Assembly: GCF_003058055.1 (NCBI RefSeq)
Contig: NZ_QBTZ01000002.1
Span: 62,001 to 126,000 of the forward strand
Source: Acidovorax sp. 107
GTDB taxonomy: Bacteria; Pseudomonadota; Gammaproteobacteria; Burkholderiales; Burkholderiaceae_C
Direction: 5' to 3'
Length of the DNA: 64,000 bases
Below the pieces are notes generated by a model that had not been told where the DNA came from, searched no databases, and was given only the letters and a program-made list of their open reading frames with translations. Below are positions 46,426 to 54,622 of the stretch, one piece after another. A program made the position numbers and the translations under genes. Positions within the stretch are counted from its first letter, which is position 1, and each line of letters begins with the position of its first letter.

Positions 46426-46832
46426 GGCGTCGTGGTCTCCTGTGGCGTGAAGACCAGCAGCTTGCCCTTGGCCGGGTCGTCGATCACGCGCGCCCGCACC
46501 CGCATGCCGATGCGCACCTGCTCAGGCGGCACGCCATCGATGCGCGACATCAGCCGCGGCCCCTCGGCCAGATCCACCAGCGCGACGTTGTAGTCGCCGC
46601 CGGACTCGGGTTTTCTGCGCACCGTGGTGCTGGAATAGACCTGACCGGCCCCGCTGGGTTCAACCCAGTCGAGCTGGGCCGAGCCGCAATGCGGACACAG
46701 CGCGCGCGGATAAAACACGTGCTGGCCGCAGGCGCTGCAATGCTGGATCTCGAAGCGGCCCCGCGCCAGCGCCTGCGCGAACAGGGCGTCCGGCCCCGGG
46801 CCTTCAAAAACGGGATGGCGCGCGCTCTTCAT
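46422..46832 (-). CDS. Zn-ribbon/OB-fold DUF35 protein, second copy
   Basis: A 136-residue DUF35 protein with zinc ribbon 'CSACGQHVFYPRALCPHCGS' near residues 33-52, then an OB-fold. It overlaps the acyl-CoA dehydrogenase before it and the thiolase-fold gene after it by 4 bases each, so all are translated together. It probably docks the acyl-CoA onto the thiolase-fold partner, as the 9013 protein would. Confidence 0.9.
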   Translation of the reverse strand: MKSARHPVFEGPGPDALFAQALARGRFEIQHCSACGQHVFYPRALCPHCGSAQLDWVEPSGAGQVYSSTTVRRKPESGGDYNVALVDLAEGPRLMSRIDGVPPEQVRIGMRVRARVIDDPAKGKLLVFTPQETTTP

Positions 46833-47995
46833 GACGGCAGCTTCAGCACGCTGGCGGCCAGGATGTTGCGCTGCACCTCGTTGCTGCCGCCGTAGATGGT
46901 GGCCGGGCGCGCGTTGTAGAAGGTGGTCAACGCATCGGTCTTGCCGCCGGGCAGGGCAATGTCGCCGGGCGTGCCGCCGCTGGCGCCGACGACGTCAACC
47001 AACAGGTCGGCCAGGCGCGAATAGGTTTCGGTGGCGAACAGCTTGAGCATGGAGACATCGGGTCCCAGGGTTTCGCCGCGCTTGACCTGTTCGATGAAGC
47101 GGCCGTAGAGCGTGCCCAGATCGGCCACGTCCAGCGCCAGTTTGGTGTAGCGGTCCACAAAGCCGCCGTCTTCGAACAGACCGAGCCGCCGTGCCGCTTC
47201 CTGCACGCGCGCCAGCGCGTACTGGCTTTGCTTGGGGCTGCCCAGGAAGATGCGCTCGAAGCCGAGCAGCGCCTTGGCGATAGTCCAGCCCTTGTTCAAC
47301 TCGCCGACGATGTTGGCGCGCGGCACGCGCACATTTTCCAGGAAGACTTCGCAGAAGTCCTCGTTGCCCGCGATGTTGCGGATCGGCCGCACCGTGATGC
47401 CCGGCGTTTTCATGTCGACCAGCAGGAAGCTGATGCCCTCCTGCTTCTTGGCCGATTTGTCGGTGCGCACCAGCAGGAAGATGTGGGTGGCGTCCTGCGC
47501 CAGCGTGGTCCAGGTCTTCTGCCCGTTGACCACGAAGTCGTCGCCGTCTACCACCGCTTCGGTGCGCAGGCTGGCTAGGTCGGAGCCCGAATTGGGTTCC
47601 GAATAACCCTGGCACCAGATGTGCTCGCCAGCAATGATTCTGGGCAGGTAGTGGGCGCGCTGCGCGTCGTTGCCGTGGTGAATCAGCAGCGGGCCGACCA
47701 TGGTGATGCCCATGTCGGGGGCGCGCGCGACGCCCCAGCGCTCCTGCTCTTCAATGAAAATGATGAGTTTTTCGGGGCTCAGTCCCATGCCGCCGTACTG
47801 CGTGGGCCAGCTCGGCGCAATCCAGCCATTTTTCGAGAGCGTCAGGTACCATGGCCCGATTTCGGCCCAGCGCAGACGGCGCTGCGGGTAGCGCCATTCG
47901 CCCGGATACTGGGCTTCAAAAAATTCGCGCACGGTGGCGCGGAAGCGGGCATCGTCGAGTGCGTTCCAGTCGGTGGTGGTGGCGGAGAGATTCAT
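46829..47995 (-). CDS. Acyl-CoA dehydrogenase, alpha-type subunit of a second pair
   Basis: A 388-residue dehydrogenase with flavin loop 'GYSEPNSGSDLASLR' near residue 132. As in the first pair, Gly replaces the MCAD Glu ('ATIYGGSNEVQRNI') and 'LLGFERIFLG' gives Glu at the alternative site. It lacks the RxxFG flavin segment, which its neighbour carries. The next gene upstream overlaps by 4 bases, supporting an alpha2beta2 enzyme of the steroid/branched side-chain FadE type. Confidence 0.9.
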   Translation of the reverse strand: MNLSATTTDWNALDDARFRATVREFFEAQYPGEWRYPQRRLRWAEIGPWYLTLSKNGWIAPSWPTQYGGMGLSPEKLIIFIEEQERWGVARAPDMGITMVGPLLIHHGNDAQRAHYLPRIIAGEHIWCQGYSEPNSGSDLASLRTEAVVDGDDFVVNGQKTWTTLAQDATHIFLLVRTDKSAKKQEGISFLLVDMKTPGITVRPIRNIAGNEDFCEVFLENVRVPRANIVGELNKGWTIAKALLGFERIFLGSPKQSQYALARVQEAARRLGLFEDGGFVDRYTKLALDVADLGTLYGRFIEQVKRGETLGPDVSMLKLFATETYSRLADLLVDVVGASGGTPGDIALPGGKTDALTTFYNARPATIYGGSNEVQRNILAASVLKLPS

Positions 47996-49158
47996 GCGTG
48001 CTCCTGCGCGGTGGTGTGGCGGGTGAGGTCGGCGTAGCGGCGGCGTTGCTGGGTGCCATTGCCCAGCCAGGCGGCGAGCACCAGGACGCGCTGCAGATAC
48101 AGACCCAGGTCGTATTCGTCGGTGACACCAATGGCGCCGTGCAGTTGCACCGCTTCGCGCGCCACCTGCAGCCCGGCGTCCGACGCGCGCGACTTGACGC
48201 GGCTGGCCATGACCGAGCGCCCTGTGGCATCGCTGTCCGGGGCGTCGAGCAGGGCCACGGCTTGGGCCACCACGCTGGCGGTCAACTCCTGCTGGATCAG
48301 CAGATCGACGGCGCGGTGCTGCAGCGACTGGAAGCTGCCGATCGGCTTGCCGAACTGGACCCGCGTACGCAGGTAGTCCTGCGTCATGGACAGCATGCTG
48401 CGCACCAGGGCCAGCAGTTCGACGCTGGTCATGACCAGGGTTTCATCGTAGGCGCGGGTGAGGGCGGCGACGGCCGTCTGCCCTTCGGCCAGCAGGTAGC
48501 TGGCGGGCAGGCGAATGTGGTTGAGATCGATCTGGGCTGCGTAGCTGCCGTCTGCCAGCGGCTGGCTGCTCACGGTGAGGCCTGCCGTGTCGGCTGGCAC
48601 CCACACCAGGGCCAGGCCTTGCGGCCCGCTGGCGCTGACAATATGGCCGTCGGCACCGGCGCCGGGGCGCACATGGCGCTTGCCGCCATTAAGCAGCAGG
48701 GCGTCGGCCTGGCGCTCCAACCGGGTCGCGGCGTGGTCGAGCCGGTCTTTCGCGCCGGTGACATCTTCCTGCCAGGCCACGGCGGGCAACGTTCGTCCCC
48801 CGGCAAGTTCACCGAGCAGCCGCGCCGACAACTCGGTGCTGCCGGCATGCGCCAGCAGCCGACCGGCGAAGACCAGCACCGGTACCACCGGTTCTGGCGC
48901 GACCTGGGTGGCCAGCACGGCCACCACCTCGGCCATCTCGGCGAAGCCCTGTTGGTAGCCGCCCAGTTGTTCAGGCACGAGCAGCCCGGTCCAACCCTGC
49001 TCTGCCAGGGCGTTCCAGAAGCGGCGGTCATGGCCCGGCGTCTGCTGGCGCAGGGCGCGGGCACGGTTGAGGGGCGATTCCTTGGTGGCGAAACTCAGCG
49101 CGCTCTCGCGCAGCATGGTCAGCTGTTCAGCGCGTTCGCTGTCGGGGGTGGCGGTCAT
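47992..49158 (-). CDS. Acyl-CoA dehydrogenase, beta-type subunit of the second pair
   Basis: A 388-residue acyl-CoA dehydrogenase relative. It has 'RTRVQFGKPIGSFQSLQHRA' (flavin contact) and 'HGAIGVTDEYDLGLYLQR', the same C-terminal pattern as the 1534 subunit, but no 'TEP..GSD' loop and no catalytic 'EGT'. It should complement the gene 46829-47995. It lies 84 bases after another dehydrogenase gene; that short gap shows no clear feature. Confidence 0.88.
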   Translation of the reverse strand: MTATPDSERAEQLTMLRESALSFATKESPLNRARALRQQTPGHDRRFWNALAEQGWTGLLVPEQLGGYQQGFAEMAEVVAVLATQVAPEPVVPVLVFAGRLLAHAGSTELSARLLGELAGGRTLPAVAWQEDVTGAKDRLDHAATRLERQADALLLNGGKRHVRPGAGADGHIVSASGPQGLALVWVPADTAGLTVSSQPLADGSYAAQIDLNHIRLPASYLLAEGQTAVAALTRAYDETLVMTSVELLALVRSMLSMTQDYLRTRVQFGKPIGSFQSLQHRAVDLLIQQELTASVVAQAVALLDAPDSDATGRSVMASRVKSRASDAGLQVAREAVQLHGAIGVTDEYDLGLYLQRVLVLAAWLGNGTQQRRRYADLTRHTTAQEHA

Positions 49159-49242
49159 GATGGGGTGGGTTGCGTTGTCGGTTGAACGGTATCGACGAGG
49201 CCGCTGCCGGCCCCGGCGGGAGGAAAATCGGCCATGGGCGTG

Positions 49243-50409
49243 TCAATAGGACTTGGGCAGGCCCAGCACCTTCTCGGCGATGAAGCACAGGATGAGTTGC
49301 GGGCTGATCGGCGCGATGCGCGGAATCATCATCTCGCGCAGGTAACGCTCGACGTGGTATTCCCTGGCGTAGCCATAGCCGCCGAGCGTGGCCATGGCGC
49401 GCTGGCAGGCGTTGAAACCGGCTTCGGCCGCCATGTATTTGGCGGCATTGGCGTCGGCGCCGCAGGGTAGGCCCTTGTCGTATTTCCAGGCCGCGCGCAT
49501 CGCCATCATCTCGGCGGCCTCGAGTTCCATCCACGATTGCGCCAGCGGATGCTGGATCGACTGATTCTGCCCGATGGGCCGGTCGAACACTTCCCTTTCC
49601 TTGGCGTACTTGACGGCCACTTCCAGCGCCTTGCGGCCCAGGCCGACCGCTTCGCCCGCAATCAGCACCCGTTCGGGGTTCATGCCATGCAGGATGTATT
49701 CGAAGCCGCGGCCTTCCTCCCCGATGCGGTCCTCCAGCGGCACCCGCAGACCGTCGATGAAGAGTTCATTCGAGTCGACCGCCTTGCGCCCCATCTTTTC
49801 GATTTCGCGCACCTCGACAAAACGGCGGTCCAGGTCGGTGTAGAACAGGCTCAGGCCGAGAGTCGGATGCTTGCAGTCCTCGATCGGCGTGGTGCGCGCC
49901 AGGATCAGCATCTTCTCAGCCACCTGGGCGGTCGAGATCCAGACCTTCTGGCCGGACAGCACATAGTGGCCGCCGACCCGTTCGGCACGGGTTCTCAAGC
50001 GGGTGGTGTTCAGGCCGGTGTTGGGTTCGGTCACGGCGAAGCAGGCTTTTTCCTTGCCCTGGATCAGCGGCGGCAGCATGCGGCGTTTCTGCTCGTCGGT
50101 GCCGAACGCGGCGACCGGCTGCAGGCCGAAAATGTTCATGTGCACCGCCGATGCGCCAGACAGCCCGGCGCCCGACTGTGAAATGGTCTGCATCATCACG
50201 GTCGCTTCACTGATGCCCAGTCCGCCACCACCATACTCCTGTGGCAGGCAAACGCCGAGCCAGCCGCCGTCAGCCAGGGCGCGGTGCAGCTCATGTGGAA
50301 AGCCGCCCACCCGATCACGTTCGAGCCAGTAGCTGTCGTCGAAGCGGGCGCAGATTTTGCTGATCGCTTCGCGAATTGATTCGTGTTCTGGGTTGGTGGT
50401 GAAATCCAT
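49243..50409 (-). CDS. Acyl-CoA dehydrogenase with isovaleryl-type catalytic Glu
   Basis: A 388-residue dehydrogenase, start 'MDFTTNPEHESIREAI' at ATG 50409. 'FAVTEPNTGLNTTRLR' is the flavin loop, 'EREVFDRPIGQNQSIQH' the FAD segment, and 'HGMNPERVL' the likely catalytic Glu; the MCAD position is 'RIAPISPQL'. The ending 'EKVLGLPKSY' matches the 41421 enzyme. It lies 19 bases after the FadH-like gene. Confidence 0.9.
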   Translation of the reverse strand: MDFTTNPEHESIREAISKICARFDDSYWLERDRVGGFPHELHRALADGGWLGVCLPQEYGGGGLGISEATVMMQTISQSGAGLSGASAVHMNIFGLQPVAAFGTDEQKRRMLPPLIQGKEKACFAVTEPNTGLNTTRLRTRAERVGGHYVLSGQKVWISTAQVAEKMLILARTTPIEDCKHPTLGLSLFYTDLDRRFVEVREIEKMGRKAVDSNELFIDGLRVPLEDRIGEEGRGFEYILHGMNPERVLIAGEAVGLGRKALEVAVKYAKEREVFDRPIGQNQSIQHPLAQSWMELEAAEMMAMRAAWKYDKGLPCGADANAAKYMAAEAGFNACQRAMATLGGYGYAREYHVERYLREMMIPRIAPISPQLILCFIAEKVLGLPKSY

Positions 50410-50428
50410 GGGGGGTGTTCCAGTGGGC

Positions 50429-52480
50429 TCAGATCGCCAGACCGAGACGCGTGCCCTGGTCAATGGCGCGCAAGGCGTCCAGTTCGGCGGCCAGCTCGGC
50501 GCCGCCGATGACCTCCGGCGCGAGGCCCAACTCGCGCAATTCGGTGGCCAGCGTGTTCTCGCTGTCCTGGCCGGCGCAAATCACGATGGTGTCTACATCG
50601 AGCACGTGTGGCTCGCCATTGACTCGCAGGTGCAGGCCGGCGTCGTCGATGCGCTCGTAGCTGCAGCCCGACAGCATGCGCAGGTCGCGTCGCGCCAGTT
50701 CGGCCTTGAGCGCCCAGCCGGTGGTCATGCCCAGGTTGCGCCCGGGTTTTTCCGGCTTGCGCTGCAGCAGGGTGACTTCGCGTGCCGCCTTGACCGGCTG
50801 CATCGGTTTCAGGCCGCCAGCGGCTGAGGGCGAGGTGTCGACACCCCATTCAGCGTGAAACCGGTCGACCGCCTGCGGCGTGCTGGCGGCGCCATCAGCA
50901 TGTTCTTCGTGCAGCAGGAACGCCGCCACGTCGAAACCGATGCCCCCGGCGCCGATCACCGCGACCCGGTGGCCCGCCTGCACCCGGCCCGCCAGCAGGT
51001 CGGCATAGCTCACCACTTTCGGGTGAGCTATGCCTTGGATCTGCGGCAGGCGCGGGCGCACGCCGGTGGCAATCACGATGTGGTCGTAGTGGCCGCCAGC
51101 GAGCGATTGGGCCTCAGCCCGGGTGTCAAGCTTGATCATGACGTCATGCCGCGCCACGCCTTGCTTGAAGTAGCGCAACAGTTCGTTGAACTCCTGCTTG
51201 CCCGGCACGGCCCGGGCCAGGTTCAATTGGCCGCCGATCTCGGGCCCGGCTTCAAACAGGGTGACCGCGTGGCCGCGTTCGGCGGCGGTCAGCGCGCAGG
51301 CCAGCCCGGCTGCGCCGGCGCCGATCACCGCCACCTTGCGCGGCACGGCCCGTGGCGGCAGTAGCGAGAACTCCAGCTCGCGGCCGGCGCGGGGATTGAC
51401 CAGGCAGGTCGCGGGCCGGTCGGCGAAGATGTAGTCGAGACAGGCCTGGTTGCAGGCGATGCAGGTGTTGATTTCATCGGCGCGGCCATGCGCCGCCTTG
51501 TGCACGAAGTCGGCGTCGGCCAAGAAAGGGCGCGCCATCGACACCATGTCGGCGTCGCCACTGGCCAGGATTTCTTCGGCCAGATCGGGCGTGTTGATCC
51601 GGTTGGAGACGATGACCGGGATCGACACCGCTTTTTTGACGCGGGCCGCGGCGAAGCGCCAGGCGGCACGTGGCACGACATAGGCAATGGTCGGGATGCG
51701 TGCTTCGTGCCAGCCGATACCGGTGTTGAGGATATCGGCGCCAGCGGCCTGTACCGCCTGGGCGAGTTGGTCGATTTCATCGGCCGGTGCGCCGCCTTCG
51801 ACCAGATCGAGCGCCGAGACCCGGAACATCAGCAGAAACTCTGGACCCACCCGGGCGCGCGTGCGACGAACGATCTCCACCGGCAGGCGATGGCGATTTT
51901 CTAGGCTGCCGCCAAATTCGTCGCTGCGCTGGTTGGTGCGCGTGACGGTGAACTGGTTGAGCAGGTAGCCCTCCGAGCCCATGATCTCCACGCCATCGAA
52001 GCCGGCGCGCTGGGCGAGTTCGGCGCAGCGCACATAGTCCTCGATCGTTTGCCAGACTTCGGCCGTGCTCAGGGCGCGCGGCGCGCGCGGGTTGATGGGC
52101 GAGGGAATCTCGGAGGCGCCGACGGGCTGGGCAATTTTGGCGTAGCGGCCCGTGTGCAGGATTTGCAGAATGATCTTGCCGCCTTCGGCATGCACCGCCC
52201 GAGGGATCGGTTGGAGCGCATCGGCCTGCTCCGCCGTGACGAGCAGGGGGCCGGTTTCGTCCAGCAGGCCATCCGGGTTGGGGGCATAGCCGCCCGTGAC
52301 GATTAGGCCCGCGCCACCGCGCGCCCGCTCGGCATAGAACAGGGACAACCGGTCGATGGAGTGGTCCAGCGACTCCAGGCGCGTGTGCATCGAGCCCATC
52401 AGCGCCCGGTTGCCAAGGGTGTGTGCGCCGACCTTCAGGGGGGACAGCAGCGTCGGAAAGGAAGCGGGGGCATTGGACAT
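50429..52480 (-). CDS. fadH: 2,4-dienoyl-CoA reductase FadH type (FMN/FAD/4Fe-4S)
   Basis: A 683-residue flavin oxidoreductase. An N-terminal TIM barrel carries the FMN site; 'EGYLLNQFTVTRTNQR' and 'TGIGWHEARIPTI' hold the Tyr and His that protonate the dienoyl-CoA. The 4Fe-4S Cys are in 'CIACNQACLDYIF' near residue 335. The NAD(P)H/FAD domain starts at 'KVAVIGAGAAGLACALTAAE'. It would reduce conjugated double bonds, such as those left by terpenoid or ring cleavage. It is the first gene of the minus-strand block and is divergent from 52639; GGAGA precedes ATG 52480. Confidence 0.9.
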   Translation of the reverse strand: MSNAPASFPTLLSPLKVGAHTLGNRALMGSMHTRLESLDHSIDRLSLFYAERARGGAGLIVTGGYAPNPDGLLDETGPLLVTAEQADALQPIPRAVHAEGGKIILQILHTGRYAKIAQPVGASEIPSPINPRAPRALSTAEVWQTIEDYVRCAELAQRAGFDGVEIMGSEGYLLNQFTVTRTNQRSDEFGGSLENRHRLPVEIVRRTRARVGPEFLLMFRVSALDLVEGGAPADEIDQLAQAVQAAGADILNTGIGWHEARIPTIAYVVPRAAWRFAAARVKKAVSIPVIVSNRINTPDLAEEILASGDADMVSMARPFLADADFVHKAAHGRADEINTCIACNQACLDYIFADRPATCLVNPRAGRELEFSLLPPRAVPRKVAVIGAGAAGLACALTAAERGHAVTLFEAGPEIGGQLNLARAVPGKQEFNELLRYFKQGVARHDVMIKLDTRAEAQSLAGGHYDHIVIATGVRPRLPQIQGIAHPKVVSYADLLAGRVQAGHRVAVIGAGGIGFDVAAFLLHEEHADGAASTPQAVDRFHAEWGVDTSPSAAGGLKPMQPVKAAREVTLLQRKPEKPGRNLGMTTGWALKAELARRDLRMLSGCSYERIDDAGLHLRVNGEPHVLDVDTIVICAGQDSENTLATELRELGLAPEVIGGAELAAELDALRAIDQGTRLGLAI

Positions 52481-52498
52481 GGCAGATAGTCTCCAAAT

Positions 52499-52518
52499 AA
52501 TCTAACTAACACCTGTTC
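52499..52518. promoter_or_regulatory. Probable TetR operator in the divergent promoter (site 5)
   Basis: AATCTAACTAAC on the plus strand (GTTAGTTAGATT on the minus) shares the conserved half-site and TA spacer end of the reference palindrome; the other half is degraded. It lies 19 bases before the FadH start codon and about 120 bases before the plus-strand dehydrogenase. Confidence 0.55.
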
Positions 52519-52638
52519 GATGAGTTATTATACGGTGTCGGCCAGCCATGCCATGGAAGAACGTCGCAAATTCTTTGTCTTGATCGACGGTGTGGCGCAG
52601 GCGGCGATTTCGGCAACAGTCAGCCAGGAGATTTCCCC

Positions 52639-53805
52639 ATGATGTTTGATGACGACCAGATTGCGCTGCGTGACGTGGCGCGCCGCTTTGCGCGAGAAAG
52701 ACTCAGACCCGATTACCAGAAGCGCGAATCGCAACCGGGCATCGACCGGGCGCTGTTCAAGGAAATGGGCGCGCTGGGTCTGATCGGGGTCGATCTGTCC
52801 GAGGAATATGGCGGCTTGGGCCTGAGTGGCGTCACGGCCGGCATGATCACCGAGGAAATTGCCTATGCCGACTTCAACGTAAGCTACATGCAGCTGCTCA
52901 GTTCGCTGATGGGCGCCATCATCCATGCCAATGCGTCCCCCGAGTTGGCGCGACCCTGGAACAGTCGGATCGTGGCGGGCGAGGCCATCGTCGCCCTGGG
53001 TCTGACCGAACCTCGCGGTGGCTCGGACGCCGCCAATCTGCAGCTCAAGGCGCGGCGCGAGGGGGACGAGTACGTGCTTTCTGGCGAAAAGACCTCCATC
53101 ACTTTTGCCGACCAGGCCGATGCCATGGTGCTGTTCGCGCGCACCGGCAAGCCGGAGGAGGGCGCGCGCGGCGTCAGCGCGTTCCTGGTGGAACTGAACC
53201 AGAAAGGCGTGCAGCGCACGCGCTTCAATGACGTGGGCAGCAAGATCATCGGCCGTGGCTCGGTGTTCTTCGACGACGTGCGGGTGCCGGTCGGCAACCG
53301 GCTGGGCGAGGAGGGCAAGGGTTTCACGCAGGTGATGCAGGGATTCGACTTCAGCCGCATCCTGATCGCGCTGCAGTGCGTGGCCGCCGCGCAGGCCTCG
53401 ATCGACGAAACCTGGGAGTACGTGAAGGAGCGCCACACATTTGGCGCACCGCTGGCGCAGTACCAGGGCGTGAGTTTTCCGATCGTCGAGTTCGAGACCC
53501 TGATCGCCGCCTGCCGCCAGCTCTGCTACCACGGCCTGGCCTTGCGCGACGCCGGCCAGCCGCACACCGCGGAAGCGGCCATGGTCAAGTGGATGGGGCC
53601 AAAAACCGCCTTTGACGCGATCCACCAGTGCCTGCTGACCTTTGGTCACTACGGCTGGTCGATGGACCTGCCGCACCAGCAGCGTTTGCGCGATGTGATG
53701 GGTCTGGAAATCGGCGATGGCACGGCGCAAATCATGAAGCTGATCGTCGCCCGCGAGCGCGTGGGCCGCGCAGCCGTGCAGTATGCCAAGGAGAACAAGT
53801 CATGA
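52639..53805 (+). CDS. Acyl-CoA dehydrogenase with Asp at the catalytic site; possible cyclohexanecarboxyl-CoA dehydrogenase
   Basis: A 388-residue dehydrogenase with flavin loop 'LGLTEPRGGSDAANL' near residue 120 and 'RHTFGAPLAQYQGVSFP'. At the MCAD catalytic position the sequence is 'EIGDGTAQIMKLIVARE', Asp instead of Glu, and at the isovaleryl position 'FDFSRILIA', Ser instead of Glu, so Asp is the only obvious base. The overall pattern resembles proteins described as cyclohexanecarboxyl-CoA dehydrogenases, which fits BadH/BadI and the AliA-like ligase elsewhere in the window. It overlaps the following crotonase by 4 bases. Confidence 0.85.
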   Translation: MMFDDDQIALRDVARRFARERLRPDYQKRESQPGIDRALFKEMGALGLIGVDLSEEYGGLGLSGVTAGMITEEIAYADFNVSYMQLLSSLMGAIIHANASPELARPWNSRIVAGEAIVALGLTEPRGGSDAANLQLKARREGDEYVLSGEKTSITFADQADAMVLFARTGKPEEGARGVSAFLVELNQKGVQRTRFNDVGSKIIGRGSVFFDDVRVPVGNRLGEEGKGFTQVMQGFDFSRILIALQCVAAAQASIDETWEYVKERHTFGAPLAQYQGVSFPIVEFETLIAACRQLCYHGLALRDAGQPHTAEAAMVKWMGPKTAFDAIHQCLLTFGHYGWSMDLPHQQRLRDVMGLEIGDGTAQIMKLIVARERVGRAAVQYAKENKS

Positions 53806-54590
53806 GTCAGACGTCCTCCGTGGTGGTCAGCCGTGAAGGTGCCGTTGGCATCATCGAGTTGGCGCGACCCGAAAAATTCAACTGCCTGTCGCTGACCGTT
53901 CATGCGGGCATCGAGGAGGCGATGGACGCATTCGAGCAGGCCGACTCCGGTGTGCGCGCCATCCTGATCCGGGCGCAAGGCAAGCATTTCTGCACCGGCG
54001 CCGACCTGGATGAGGTCAAGGCCTTGCGCGCCGATCCGGCCAGGTTGCAACATTTCATCAGCTATGGCCACGGCGTGCTCAAGCGCCTGGAGCGCAGCGA
54101 CCTGCCGGTGGTGGCGGCCTGCCAGGGCCTGACCCTGGCCGGTGGCAGCGAACTGATGCTGGCCTGCGACGTCATTTTCGCGGCCCAAGACGCGCGCTTT
54201 GGCGACCAGCACGCCCAGTTCGGTTTGATTCCCGGGTGGGGCGGCAGCCAGCGCATCCCGCGCATCGTCGGCTTGCGACGTGGCCTGGATCTGTTCTTTT
54301 CGGCGCGCTGGATCGACGCCGACACGGCCCTGCAGTGGGGACTGGTGAACTATGTGGTTGCGCCCGAGGCGCTGGGCGGGGCGGCGCTGGAATACTGCAC
54401 GAAGCTCGCCACGCGCAGCCGCATCGGCATGGCCACCATGAAACGTCTCGCGCGGCAAGGCATGGAGGGGTCGGCGGAGGTCGGCCTCAAGCTCGAGGAA
54501 GACCTAGCCAGTACCGCCCTGCTGGACGATGACGTGAGCGAGGGGCTGGCAGCTTTCGAGGCGCGCCGCACCCCGGTGTTCAGGGCCTGA
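53802..54590 (+). CDS. Enoyl-CoA hydratase/isomerase family protein
   Basis: A 262-residue crotonase starting 'MSQTSSVVVSREGAVGI' in an ATGA overlap with the dehydrogenase. The oxyanion loop is 'HFCTGADLDEVKAL', and the first catalytic Glu is kept in 'TLAGGSELMLACDV'. The second is changed: 'ARFGDQHAQFGLIPGWGG' has His where hydratases have Glu. It may be the ring enoyl-CoA hydratase (a BadK-like role) or an isomerase; the altered residue makes either uncertain. Confidence 0.88.
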   Translation: MSQTSSVVVSREGAVGIIELARPEKFNCLSLTVHAGIEEAMDAFEQADSGVRAILIRAQGKHFCTGADLDEVKALRADPARLQHFISYGHGVLKRLERSDLPVVAACQGLTLAGGSELMLACDVIFAAQDARFGDQHAQFGLIPGWGGSQRIPRIVGLRRGLDLFFSARWIDADTALQWGLVNYVVAPEALGGAALEYCTKLATRSRIGMATMKRLARQGMEGSAEVGLKLEEDLASTALLDDDVSEGLAAFEARRTPVFRA

Positions 54591-54622
54591 GACTCTCCTT
54601 ACGAACCGATGCAAGAGCGACG

